Source of the DNA: Microbacterium psychrotolerans
GTDB taxonomy: Bacteria; Actinomycetota; Actinomycetes; Actinomycetales; Microbacteriaceae
Length of the DNA: 64,000 nt
Direction of reading: 5' to 3'
Assembly (NCBI RefSeq): GCF_031085295.1
Contig: NZ_JAVFWO010000003.1
Location: 186,001-250,000 of the forward strand
The notes under the pieces were generated by a model. The model had not been told where the DNA came from. It saw only the letters and a program-made list of their open reading frames with translations, and searched no databases. Shown one piece after another: positions 35,916 to 44,279 of this stretch (positions are counted from its first letter, which is position 1; the number at the start of each line of letters is the position of its first letter). The position numbers and the translations under genes were made by a program.

Positions 35916-36488
35916 GTGGGGCGGATCAATGGGTATGGGGTGCTGCTGGGGGCGCAGCGGCTGCGGGACTCGGCGTACAGCCGGCTCGTCGCAGGCGGCT
36001 TCCAGTCGTTCGGTGCGGGCTCGCGCATCATGCTGCCCGCGCGCATCGCGAACCCCGACCGGATCTCCGTCGGCGCCGGCGTGCTCATCGGCGCGGGCTC
36101 ATGGCTGATGGTCCCCTCGCGCGACGAGCCCGGGCCTGTGATCGAGCTCCACGACCGGGTGCGTATGCGGGGAACATCGATCTCGGCGGTGCGCAGCGTC
36201 GTCATCGAGGAGGCCGTGGGCATCGCGGCGGGGGTCTACATCTCCGACCACAGCCACGGCTTCGACCTCGTGGACGTGCCGATCCGCGACCAGCCCCTGA
36301 CCGAAGCGCGCCCGGTGCGGATCTGCCGCGGCGCGTGGCTCGGCCAGAACGTCGTGGTGATGCCCGGCGTCACGATCGGGGAGGGGGTGGTCGTCGGCGC
36401 GAACGCGGTCGTCACCCGCGACATCCCGCCGCGAACGGTCGCCGTCGGCGCGCCGGCACGCGTGGTGCGAGAGCTGGTGCCCGGGTGA
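35916..36488 (+). CDS. Left-handed beta-helix (hexapeptide) O-acyltransferase
   Basis: 190 residues of hexapeptide repeats ([43 protein letters not shown]), with catalytic-site SDHSHGFD (His) and the QPLTEARPVRI loop of the WcaF/maltose-acetyltransferase type. Such trimers transfer acetyl from acetyl-CoA to sugars or nucleotide sugars. GTG 35916 is favoured by the -10 box; GTG 35883 in frame is the alternative. The stop overlaps the next start by 4 bp. Confidence 0.86.
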   Translation: MGRINGYGVLLGAQRLRDSAYSRLVAGGFQSFGAGSRIMLPARIANPDRISVGAGVLIGAGSWLMVPSRDEPGPVIELHDRVRMRGTSISAVRSVVIEEAVGIAAGVYISDHSHGFDLVDVPIRDQPLTEARPVRICRGAWLGQNVVVMPGVTIGEGVVVGANAVVTRDIPPRTVAVGAPARVVRELVPG

Positions 36489-37681
36489 CGGAAGCGGACT
36501 CGCGCATCCACCGCACGGCCGCCCGAAGCACAGCCGAAGGCACCGACGACTTCGTCTTCACCTTCTCCTTCGAGACCTACGCCGACGCCGTGCGTCGCGG
36601 CATGATGCGACCGCCGGATCGCATCGTCTCCAGCCTCATGCGCAGCTCGAACGTCGGCCGCATGGTGGTGGCGAACCCGTTCCGCTGGCTGCCCCGGGTG
36701 ACGATGTCGCCGGTGCTCGACCGGGACGCCCGGTTTCCGGCATCCGATCGGATCTGGCTCCACTCACCCGCCCGCCGGCGGCGCGCCGACCGTCTCGATC
36801 CGACGGAGGTCGCCGCCGAGTACGCGGAGTATGACGCGTCGCTGCGTCGCGAGGCGGAGCGGCGCGGGCTCAGCGAACCGGTGGCGCTGACCTGCAATCC
36901 GCTCGTCGCCGGCTTCTCGCCCTTCGAGTGGACTCGTCAGACCACGTTCTTCGCGCGCGACGACTGGCTGAGCTCGCCGGGTCGCAGCGAGTACTGGCCG
37001 GCCTTCCGGGAGGCCTACCGTCGTATCTCGGCGTCGGGTCGCGGCGTGGTCGCCGTCTCGGCGCAGATCCTCGAGCGCATCGAGCCGACCGGGCCCCACG
37101 AGGTGGTCCCCAACGGCGTCGAGCCCGCGGAATGGCTGCAGGTGCCGCCGCCGGAGCCCGAGTGGCTCGCCCGCGTGCCGCGATCGCGGGCCGTGTACGT
37201 CGGCACGCTCGACAGCCGGCTCGACGTGGAGGGGATCGCCGATTTCGCGCGTGCCCGGCCTGACGTGCACACCGTCCTGCTCGGTCCGCTGCCCGACGCG
37301 GCGTACATCGCGCCGCTGCGGGCGCTGGCCAACGTGCATGTGCACGGCAGCGTCGGCCGCCGGGAGCTGATCGCGACGCTGCGCAACTGCGATCTGGCCC
37401 TTGTCGCGCACCGGCGGACGCCGCTGACCGAGGCGATGAGCCCGCTGAAGCTGTATGAGTACCTTGCCGCTGGTCTGCCCGTGCTGTCGATCGATCTGCC
37501 GCCCGTGCGCGACATCAGCGACCGCGTATGGCTGACGCCTGCCGTCTCGGACTTCGTCGACGTGGTGGACGACGCCCTGCAGGCGGGACCGGCAGACGAG
37601 GCGGCGCGGGTCGCCTTCGTCGAGGCGAACTCGTGGACCGCGCGCCACGAGCGGATCATCGCCCTCGCCCGCGGCTGCTGA
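36485..37681 (+). CDS. Glycosyltransferase, GT4-like
   Basis: 398 residues with the GT-B layout. The N-terminal half has an acceptor-domain pattern (LTCNPLVAGFSPFEWTRQTTFFARDDW); the C-terminal half shows RAVYVGTLDSRLDVEGI and the donor-binding MSPLKLYEYLAAGLPVL. No membrane helix; it acts at the cytosolic membrane face on lipid-linked sugar. GTG start overlaps the hexapeptide transferase stop. Similar to teichuronic-acid TuaH-type transferases. Donor unknown. Confidence 0.82.
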   Translation: MTEADSRIHRTAARSTAEGTDDFVFTFSFETYADAVRRGMMRPPDRIVSSLMRSSNVGRMVVANPFRWLPRVTMSPVLDRDARFPASDRIWLHSPARRRRADRLDPTEVAAEYAEYDASLRREAERRGLSEPVALTCNPLVAGFSPFEWTRQTTFFARDDWLSSPGRSEYWPAFREAYRRISASGRGVVAVSAQILERIEPTGPHEVVPNGVEPAEWLQVPPPEPEWLARVPRSRAVYVGTLDSRLDVEGIADFARARPDVHTVLLGPLPDAAYIAPLRALANVHVHGSVGRRELIATLRNCDLALVAHRRTPLTEAMSPLKLYEYLAAGLPVLSIDLPPVRDISDRVWLTPAVSDFVDVVDDALQAGPADEAARVAFVEANSWTARHERIIALARGC

Positions 37682-37695
37682 CGCCCCCGGTGTTT

Positions 37696-37712
37696 CGCGC
37701 GTGTCACGCGCG
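37696..37712. promoter_or_regulatory. 8-bp perfect inverted repeat before the priming transferase
   Basis: CGCGCGTG-T-CACGCGCG lies 15 bp after the GT4 stop and about 150 bp before the priming transferase. It could end the upstream transcript or be an operator. Short and GC-rich, so weak on its own. Confidence 0.35.
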
Positions 37713-37861
37713 CCCGAAGGCTGTGTAAACAGGTGGTGACCTCGCTGGTATCGCCGTGGCGGCGCCGCTAGCGTGGCCTTCGCGAGCGGGGATCGCATCG
37801 ACGGGCACTGGGGCCGATGGCCTCGTTATGCGTGTCGGTTGCGTTCTTTGGGGGTGCGCCC

Positions 37862-39379
37862 GTGTCATCTGCTTTTCTCGATCTTCGTTCGACGGCTCGA
37901 CCGGCGTCTCCCGTCGAGCTGTTCTCGACGGTCGCCGAGATCGCTCCGCAGCCGCGCAGGCTGGGCTGGCGTCGCCGTCTCGCCTGGGGCATGATCGCGA
38001 CGGATGCCGCGGCCATCGCGATCGCCGTGTTCACCGCGCAGCTCCTGAGGTTCGGCGACCCGGTTCGCGCCGGTGCCGTCTCGACGGCGGACGTCGCGTA
38101 CGGGCTCATCAGCATCGCGCTCATCGTGGTCTGGCTGGTCGCGCTCGCCGCGACACGCAGCAGGCTGCTGCGCAACACGGGCACCGGCATGGTGGAGTAC
38201 CAGCGCGTGCTGCAGTCGACGCTGCTCACCTTCGGCGCCTTCGCTGTCGTCGCCTACCTGTTCCAGCTGCAGCCGGCGCGCGGCTACCTGGCGATCGCGC
38301 TGCCCTTGGGGCTCATGCTGCTGATCGTGGGGCGCGGCGTGTGGCGCACGTATCTGCACGCGCTGCGGCGCGCGGGACGGTGCATGACGGGCGCCATCGT
38401 CGTCGGCGAGCAGGACGACGTGCTGCGCGTCGTGTCGCAGCTGCGCAGCCACTACCGCATCGGCTACCGCGCGATCGCCGTGAGCACGCCGGGCTCGCCG
38501 CACGCGGGCCCGGTCGAGGAAGCGACTGAGGTGCTGCCGTTCGTGCCGCTCGACGAGGTCGCACGGGTCTCGAAGAGCCGACGGGCGCGTGCGGTCATCG
38601 TGGCGGGGAGCCTGCCCGGCGGCAACGATGCGATCCGGCGGCTCGGATGGGAGCTCGAGAACTCGCAGGTCGAGCTGATCCTCATGTCGCGGCTCACCGA
38701 CGTCGCCGGCCCACGCATCCATATGCGGCCCATCAACGGCCTTCCCATGGTGCATGTCGACCTGCCGCGGTACTCGGGGTACAGCCACGCGGTCAAACGG
38801 CTGTTCGACGTGTCGGTCGTCACGGTCGCGCTCGTGCTGTTCTCGCCGGTGTTCGCCGCCATCGCTGTGGCCGTCCGCCTCGGCAGCCCGGGTCCTGTGA
38901 TCTTCCGGCAGGAGCGGGTCGGCGCCCACGGCGCGCGGTTCACAATGCTCAAGTTCCGCTCGATGGTGGTCGACGCTGAGGCGCGTCTGGCGCAGCTGCG
39001 CGCGCTCGACGAGGGCAACGGCGTGCTGTTCAAGCTGAAGGACGACCCGAGGGTCACCCGCGCCGGCCGATTCCTGCGTGCCTACTCGCTCGACGAGCTG
39101 CCGCAGCTGTGGAACGTCCTGCGTGGCGACATGAGCCTGGTCGGCCCGCGTCCGCCGCTGCCGAGCGAGGTGGAGCAGTACGAGGGCCCCGTGAGCCGCC
39201 GACTTCTCACCCGCCCGGGGATCACCGGACTCTGGCAGGTCAACGGCCGGTCGAACCTCTCGTGGGAGGACAGCGTGCGGCTGGATCTGTACTACGTCGA
39301 GAACTGGTCGATCACCGGCGACATCGTCGTCCTCGCGAAGACCGCCAAAGCCGTCCTTCACCGCGACGGCGCCTACTGA
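37862..39379 (+). CDS. Polyprenyl-phosphate glycosylphosphotransferase (priming enzyme)
   Basis: 505 residues. Four N-terminal membrane helices (about 30-150), a nucleotide-binding-like middle (GAIVVGEQDDVLRVV), then a fifth helix and the bacterial sugar-transferase domain: FKLKDDPRVTRAGRFLR, SLDELPQLWNVLRGDMSLVG, PRPPLP and TRPGITGLWQVNGRS. It attaches the first sugar-1-phosphate to undecaprenyl phosphate, starting the repeat unit on the membrane. GTG 37862 behind GGGGGTG chosen; in-frame ATG 37817 would add 15 residues. Confidence 0.93.
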   Translation: MSSAFLDLRSTARPASPVELFSTVAEIAPQPRRLGWRRRLAWGMIATDAAAIAIAVFTAQLLRFGDPVRAGAVSTADVAYGLISIALIVVWLVALAATRSRLLRNTGTGMVEYQRVLQSTLLTFGAFAVVAYLFQLQPARGYLAIALPLGLMLLIVGRGVWRTYLHALRRAGRCMTGAIVVGEQDDVLRVVSQLRSHYRIGYRAIAVSTPGSPHAGPVEEATEVLPFVPLDEVARVSKSRRARAVIVAGSLPGGNDAIRRLGWELENSQVELILMSRLTDVAGPRIHMRPINGLPMVHVDLPRYSGYSHAVKRLFDVSVVTVALVLFSPVFAAIAVAVRLGSPGPVIFRQERVGAHGARFTMLKFRSMVVDAEARLAQLRALDEGNGVLFKLKDDPRVTRAGRFLRAYSLDELPQLWNVLRGDMSLVGPRPPLPSEVEQYEGPVSRRLLTRPGITGLWQVNGRSNLSWEDSVRLDLYYVENWSITGDIVVLAKTAKAVLHRDGAY

Positions 39380-39403
39380 ACCACCCGAGAGGTCGTAGGA
39401 ATC

Positions 39404-40594
39404 ATGTCAGGTCTCATCGTCCAGGAGTGGATAGAACGCTCGGGCGGCGCCGAACAGGTGCTGGACGCCTTCCGGCTGGCGTTGCCCGACTCACGGATGT
39501 TCGCGCTGTGGAGCGATGACGGCGAGCGGTTCCCCCGCAGCACGGTGCACGAGTCGTGGATGGCCCGCACGCCGCTGCGCCGCCACAAGGCGATGGGGCT
39601 GCCCCTCATGCCGGCGACGTGGCGGGCGGCGACGGTGGGCTCGCTGCCGGACTGGGTGCTCACGAGCAGTTACGTCTTCGCCCACCACTGCGACTTCGGC
39701 ACGCGGCGCGACGGTGTGCCCAAGTTCTCATACGTGCACTCGCCCGCGCGCTATCTGTGGGAGCCCGAGCTCGACGGGCGCGGAAGCTCCGCGGCGCTCG
39801 CCGCCGCGCGGAGCGTGCTCAAGCGCGTGGACCGCGCAGCGGCGGCGCGCGCCGGCGATCTGGCGGCGAACAGCGAGTTCGTGCGCCGACGGATCCTCCG
39901 CGCGTGGGAGCGCGACGCGCGGGTGATCCACCCGCCGGTGAAGGCCCGCGAGATCATCGAGGGCGGGGACTGGGCCGACGCGCTCACCGGCGAGGAGCAG
40001 GCGGTGCTCGAGGCGCTCCCCGAGCGCGGCTACCTCATGGCGGCGTCGCGACTGGTGCCGTACAAGCGCCACGACGCGGTGATCCGGATGGGCGATCGGC
40101 TGGGCGTGCCGGTGGTCGTGGCGGGCACCGGGCCCGCACGCGACCACCTGAAGGTGCTCGCCGCGTCGGCGTCGGTGCCCGTGCACATGCTGGGGTTCGT
40201 GTCGGACGCTCTCATGCGGGCGCTGTTCCAGCGCGCGCTCGCCTTCGTGTTCCCGCCGGTCGAGGACTTCGGCATCATCCCCGTCGAAGCGATGGCGGCA
40301 GGATGCCCCGTCATCGTGAATCGCGTGGGCGGCGCCGCCGAGTCGGTGATCGACGGCGTGACCGGCTTCACGGTCGATCCGGACGACCCGGTCGAGCTCG
40401 CCGCGGCGGTGGCGGGCCTGGACCGCATCGACCCGGCCGCCGCGCGGGAACGCGCCGCGGAGTTCGACATCTCGCGCTTCGTCGCCGAGGTGCGGACGTG
40501 GGTGCTGGGCGAGGGCGCGACGGATGCCGCAGCCTCCGGGCCGCGGACGGGTTCGGCGTCCATGGGATCCGCCGCGATGCGGGCGTCGGCTTAG
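39404..40594 (+). CDS. Glycosyltransferase family 4
   Basis: 396 residues, GT-B fold. N-terminal acceptor domain with YVHSPARYLWEPEL and an AANSEFVRRRI segment; C-terminal donor site with LMAASRLVPYKRHDAVIRM, VVAGTGPARDHL, and the E-x7-E motif FPPVEDFGIIPVEAMAAG. 24 bp after the priming transferase, so probably adds the second sugar. The last ~20 residues are low complexity. Confidence 0.9.
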   Translation: MSGLIVQEWIERSGGAEQVLDAFRLALPDSRMFALWSDDGERFPRSTVHESWMARTPLRRHKAMGLPLMPATWRAATVGSLPDWVLTSSYVFAHHCDFGTRRDGVPKFSYVHSPARYLWEPELDGRGSSAALAAARSVLKRVDRAAAARAGDLAANSEFVRRRILRAWERDARVIHPPVKAREIIEGGDWADALTGEEQAVLEALPERGYLMAASRLVPYKRHDAVIRMGDRLGVPVVVAGTGPARDHLKVLAASASVPVHMLGFVSDALMRALFQRALAFVFPPVEDFGIIPVEAMAAGCPVIVNRVGGAAESVIDGVTGFTVDPDDPVELAAAVAGLDRIDPAAARERAAEFDISRFVAEVRTWVLGEGATDAAASGPRTGSASMGSAAMRASA

Positions 40595-40608
40595 CGCGCC
40601 GGGTCGGG

Positions 40609-41580
40609 TCAGGCGGCGGCAGGCTCGGGGAGGGGCCGGCCGAACAGCGCCGCCTCGGCGTGCGGGTAGCCCGACGCCCAGTCGGCGCGACGCCGCCAGA
40701 CGGTCGTCCACGGCCGGTTCGCCCGGCGTGTCACGGTCTCGAGGGTGGCGCGCACGGCGACACCGGTCTTGAGCAGCAGCACGCCGACGGCAGCTCGTCG
40801 CGGCGACCAGGTCTTCTCGAGGTACGTGACCTTGCCTGCGAGCACCATCGAGCCCTTCGAGCTGCCTGCCGACGACCCGCCAACGGTGTGGATGATCGCC
40901 GCCGGCGGATAGACGACCCGCGCCATGCCCCGTGCGGCCGCCCGCATGCTGAACTCGGCGTCCTCGCCGTAGAGGAAGAAGTCCTCGTCCATGCCACCCA
41001 GTGCGATGAAGTCGTCGCGGCGGATGAGCAGCAGGCACCCGGTGATGATCGGGACCTCGCGGATCGTGTCGCGCGACCACGTGCCCAGCGACTCGGGGTC
41101 GAACAGGCGGGAGCGCCGGAAGACGGTCGACAGCATCGTCGCGTACATGCTGAGCGACCAGAGCGTCGGCGCGCCCCAGCACGACGAGGGCTCGAGCGTG
41201 AGGTCGGCGCGCAGCGTGCGCCCGCCGACGATGCGGTACTGCGGATTCTCGCGGGCGAAGCGGATCAGCCGGGGGAGCGAGTGCTCGAGCATGAGCGCGT
41301 CGGGATTGAGCAGCAGGACGAACTCGCCGCGGGCGAGGGCGGCTCCACGGTTGACCGCGCGGGCGAAGCCGAGATTCTCGCCGGCCTCGATCACATCGAT
41401 GCCCGGGTGCGCCGCCCGCAGCGCGGCCGCACTGCCGTCCCGCGATCCGTTGTCGACCACGACCACCTGCGCGTCGACACCGCCGAGGTACGAGAGCACC
41501 GAGCCGACGCACGCGACCGTGTCGTCGCGGGTCTCGTAGTTCACGATGACGACGGTGACGTCGGTGGCCGGGGTCTGCAC
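40609..41580 (-). CDS. Family 2 glycosyltransferase, WbbL-like
   Basis: 323 residues. GT-A domain with TVVIVNYETRDDTVACV, VVVVDNGSRDGS, the GENLGFARAVNRGA signature of rhamnosyltransferase-like GT2, and DxD-equivalent LLNPDALML; acceptor-site GGMDEDFFLYGEDAEFSMR. GTG start. Last gene of the minus-strand operon from 46771. Probably adds a deoxyhexose, by family resemblance only. Confidence 0.88.
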   Translation of the reverse strand: MQTPATDVTVVIVNYETRDDTVACVGSVLSYLGGVDAQVVVVDNGSRDGSAAALRAAHPGIDVIEAGENLGFARAVNRGAALARGEFVLLLNPDALMLEHSLPRLIRFARENPQYRIVGGRTLRADLTLEPSSCWGAPTLWSLSMYATMLSTVFRRSRLFDPESLGTWSRDTIREVPIITGCLLLIRRDDFIALGGMDEDFFLYGEDAEFSMRAAARGMARVVYPPAAIIHTVGGSSAGSSKGSMVLAGKVTYLEKTWSPRRAAVGVLLLKTGVAVRATLETVTRRANRPWTTVWRRRADWASGYPHAEAALFGRPLPEPAAA

Positions 41581-41620
41581 GGGCGGTTCTCCAAACGGCT
41601 GTCGCGGCGGATGCCGGTGC

Positions 41621-42565
41621 TCAGAGCGGCACGGGGGCGAGGTCTTGCGAGCTCACGGCGCGCCAGCGCCGCGCGGTGTCGAGGGTGGAAGCACGCAGCG
41701 AGGTGGGCTCGCACACGATGGCGAGCCCGCGGTCGCCCAGGAACCGCGCGAGCTCCTGCTGGTGCGCGTCGACATGCTCGCCGTGCTCGACCGAGCGCGG
41801 CGCGAGCACCGGCACCTTGCCGGCGGAGAGCGCGGCCAGGGCGGTGCCGGTGCCGGCGTGCCCGATGATCACGTCGGAGCGCCGCAGCGCCGCGCCGAGC
41901 TCACTCGAGGGCAGCGACGAGACCGCCGTGATCGGAAGGTCCGACACGTCCGTGGCGCCGACCTGCCACAGCACCTCGACGTCGCCGTCGAGGTCGCTGA
42001 GAGCGGCGCGGGCGCCGTCCACGAGCCGTCGGTAGCCGAAGTCGCCGTTCCCGCCGACGGTGACCACGGCGCGGCGGATCGGCGCGGGGTCGTCGACGGG
42101 TTCGACGTGGAAGCCGTCGAACACCGACAGCGCGTACCGCCACCGGGCGTTCACCGCGTGCGGGTACTGCACGTAGCGGTCGACCCACGGCACCCGCTCC
42201 ATCACCTTGCCGGTCGCCGAGATCCCGGTGACGCGCGTCGCACTCTCGATGTAGGTGAACGGCACGCGCCGCGCCGACGCGGGCACGAGCGCCGACAGCG
42301 CGATCTGGGCGCCTGTGCTGATGACGCGGTCGACGCGATGATCCCGCATCGCCTGCAGCGCGATCCCGGTGTCGCGCATGACACCGGAGTAGTCGCGCGG
42401 CGGCCGGGTGGGCACGTGGTAGACCGTCTGGCCCTCCAGCAGCGACCGGCTCTGCGCGGTGTCGTCGGTGAGCCAGACGACGTCGTCACCGTCGGCGACG
42501 CGGGGGGCGAGCATGGTCAGCTGCGTGAGGTGGCCGCCTGAGATCGCGACGAGGAGCGTGGTCAT
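41621..42565 (-). CDS. MurG/PssD-PssE-like glycosyltransferase (GT28 fold)
   Basis: 314 residues. The N-terminal half begins LLVAISGGHLTQL (MurG/Alg14-like glycine loop); the C-terminal half contains VTVGGNGDFGYRRL and the donor-binding DVIIGHAGTGTALAALSAGK. It joins in one chain what is split into PssD and PssE (Alg14/Alg13) elsewhere. ATG overlaps the SGNH gene stop (ATGA). Transfers a sugar from UDP, probably to the lipid-linked unit. Confidence 0.85.
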   Translation of the reverse strand: MTTLLVAISGGHLTQLTMLAPRVADGDDVVWLTDDTAQSRSLLEGQTVYHVPTRPPRDYSGVMRDTGIALQAMRDHRVDRVISTGAQIALSALVPASARRVPFTYIESATRVTGISATGKVMERVPWVDRYVQYPHAVNARWRYALSVFDGFHVEPVDDPAPIRRAVVTVGGNGDFGYRRLVDGARAALSDLDGDVEVLWQVGATDVSDLPITAVSSLPSSELGAALRRSDVIIGHAGTGTALAALSAGKVPVLAPRSVEHGEHVDAHQQELARFLGDRGLAIVCEPTSLRASTLDTARRWRAVSSQDLAPVPL

Positions 42566-43425
42566 GATGCGGCCTCCACGAGGGTGTTCCAGGCGATCTC
42601 GGCGATCACCTGCTGGCCCGCCACCGAGGGGTGGAAGTGGTCGATGGACGAGATCTCGGCGGGCGAGAACTCATAGGCGAAGACGGCGCCGCCGTCCGAG
42701 ACGCAGGCGCTGTCGGCAGCGCACACCTCGGCGATGACGGCATTGAGCTCGTCGGTGCGCGCGGCGACGGCGTCGCGCCGCTCGGTGGCGGCCGCGTCGG
42801 TCGCGGCGGCGTCGCCGAGCAGGTTGCTGCAGGACGGACTGCTGTCCCAGATCTGACGGGTCCCCTCGTCGTCGCGGCCGACCTCCCACAGCCGGTGGAG
42901 GTCGGGTATCGACAGCGCGAGCACGCGCGCGTCGGGCAGGCCCTCGCTCAGTGCGGCAAGCAGGGCTGTGTACGACGCCCGGAAGTCCTCGACGCTCGTC
43001 ATGCCGTCGACGTCGGCGGCGCAGACGTCGTTGCCGCCCAGCAGCACCAGCACGAGTTCGGGCCCGGCCGCGACCACCTCGTCGACGCGCGCGACCGCGT
43101 CCGCGACCGTGCCGCCGTCCTTCGCGGCGTTGACGGTGTCGGGAACGCTGCCGTTGGCTGCGCCGATGCGCATCGCGACAGAGCCGACGGCGGGTTCGTC
43201 GCCGGTGGCCCAGCTCGCGGCGGTGCAGCGCCCGGGCTCGGCACAGGCGTTCACGCCCAGGGTCATCGAGTCTCCCAGCGCGCCGATCGTGGCGACTTGC
43301 GAGAGCGTGGGACTCGACTCGAGCTCGTCGAGGTCGACCGGCTCGGGTGCGGGCGCCCCCGCGCAGGCGGTGAGCACCGCCAGGAGGAGTGCGATCGCGG
43401 CGGTCGTCGCGGCTGGTCTTCTCAT
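42562..43425 (-). CDS. SGNH/GDSL-family lipoprotein
   Basis: 287 residues. Lipoprotein signal ending LLAVLTAC (Cys21), then an SGNH hydrolase domain with block I GALGDSMTLG, block III LGGNDVC and block V SSIDHFHPSVAG supplying Asp and His. Outward-facing esterase or transferase anchored in the membrane, coupled on both sides by ATGA overlaps to glycosyltransferases. That context suggests removal or transfer of O-acyl groups on the polymer. Confidence 0.86.
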   Translation of the reverse strand: MRRPAATTAAIALLLAVLTACAGAPAPEPVDLDELESSPTLSQVATIGALGDSMTLGVNACAEPGRCTAASWATGDEPAVGSVAMRIGAANGSVPDTVNAAKDGGTVADAVARVDEVVAAGPELVLVLLGGNDVCAADVDGMTSVEDFRASYTALLAALSEGLPDARVLALSIPDLHRLWEVGRDDEGTRQIWDSSPSCSNLLGDAAATDAAATERRDAVAARTDELNAVIAEVCAADSACVSDGGAVFAYEFSPAEISSIDHFHPSVAGQQVIAEIAWNTLVEAAS

Positions 43426-44279
43426 GCCATCACCCGGCTCGTGTCGTCTCGGTTCCAGGTCCGTGTGCGCGCGCGAGCGATGTCGCGACGGGCGAGCACG
43501 TTGGGCAGCGTCCAGCTCACGCAGTACACGGCGAAGGACACCCAGAGGCCCGGCCGTGCCGCGACCCGTCGTGCGAGCCCGCCGCGGGAGGCGGCCGAGG
43601 GCCGTGCGGCGTCCTCGTGCTGCATCCGGTCGGGCAGCTCGCGGTTGCCACGGGCGATGCGGACCGAGCGGCGCAGGTGCGCGCGCATGTCGGCCGCCGA
43701 GCGCACACTGAACGAGTGGTCCACGAGCATCGCGCGCTCGGCGGGGGCGAAGAGCTGCTGCACGAACCGGTCGTCGGCGACGACGTCGGGCCACGCGTCG
43801 AACCTGGCGCGGCCGGCCCGCGTCAGCGCGTACACCCCCGAGCCGATGTGGTCGCTGCGGCGGTAGTCGCTGAGTTCCCAGATGCGGTAATGCTGACGCA
43901 CGAGCCACGACGCTCCGGAGGTGTCGACGTGCAGGCGAGGAGATGCGACCTCGATGCCGGGCGCGTCGAGGGCGTCGGCGAGTGCCAGCAGGGCGTCGGG
44001 GCCGATCCGCACGTCGGCGTCGACGTAGGCGCGGGGGAAGACGGACGCGGCGTCGTCACCGGCCTGCAGCGCCCCGATCTTCGAGGCCTCCGGCGTTTCG
44101 ACGACCTGGACGCCGTCGTACGCGCGTGCGCGGGCGGCGGTGTCGTCGGTGCATCCGTTCGCCGCGACGACGATCTCGAACTCGTCCCGCCGCTCCGACG
44201 CGCACAGCACGCCGAGGATGCGGTCGATCACCGCGCCCTCGTCGTGCGCGGGGATGACGATGCTCAGGCGCGCGGTCAT
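43422..44279 (-). CDS. Family 2 glycosyltransferase
   Basis: 285 residues. N-terminal GT-A domain: LSIVIPAHDEGAVIDRIL, VVAANGCTDDTAA, the DADVRI metal/nucleotide site, and a VADDRFVQQLF acceptor-base region. The C-terminal 70 residues are basic and amphipathic with one hydrophobic stretch, probably membrane-associating. ATGA overlaps link it to Wzy upstream and the SGNH gene downstream. Confidence 0.86.
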   Translation of the reverse strand: MTARLSIVIPAHDEGAVIDRILGVLCASERRDEFEIVVAANGCTDDTAARARAYDGVQVVETPEASKIGALQAGDDAASVFPRAYVDADVRIGPDALLALADALDAPGIEVASPRLHVDTSGASWLVRQHYRIWELSDYRRSDHIGSGVYALTRAGRARFDAWPDVVADDRFVQQLFAPAERAMLVDHSFSVRSAADMRAHLRRSVRIARGNRELPDRMQHEDAARPSAASRGGLARRVAARPGLWVSFAVYCVSWTLPNVLARRDIARARTRTWNRDDTSRVMA

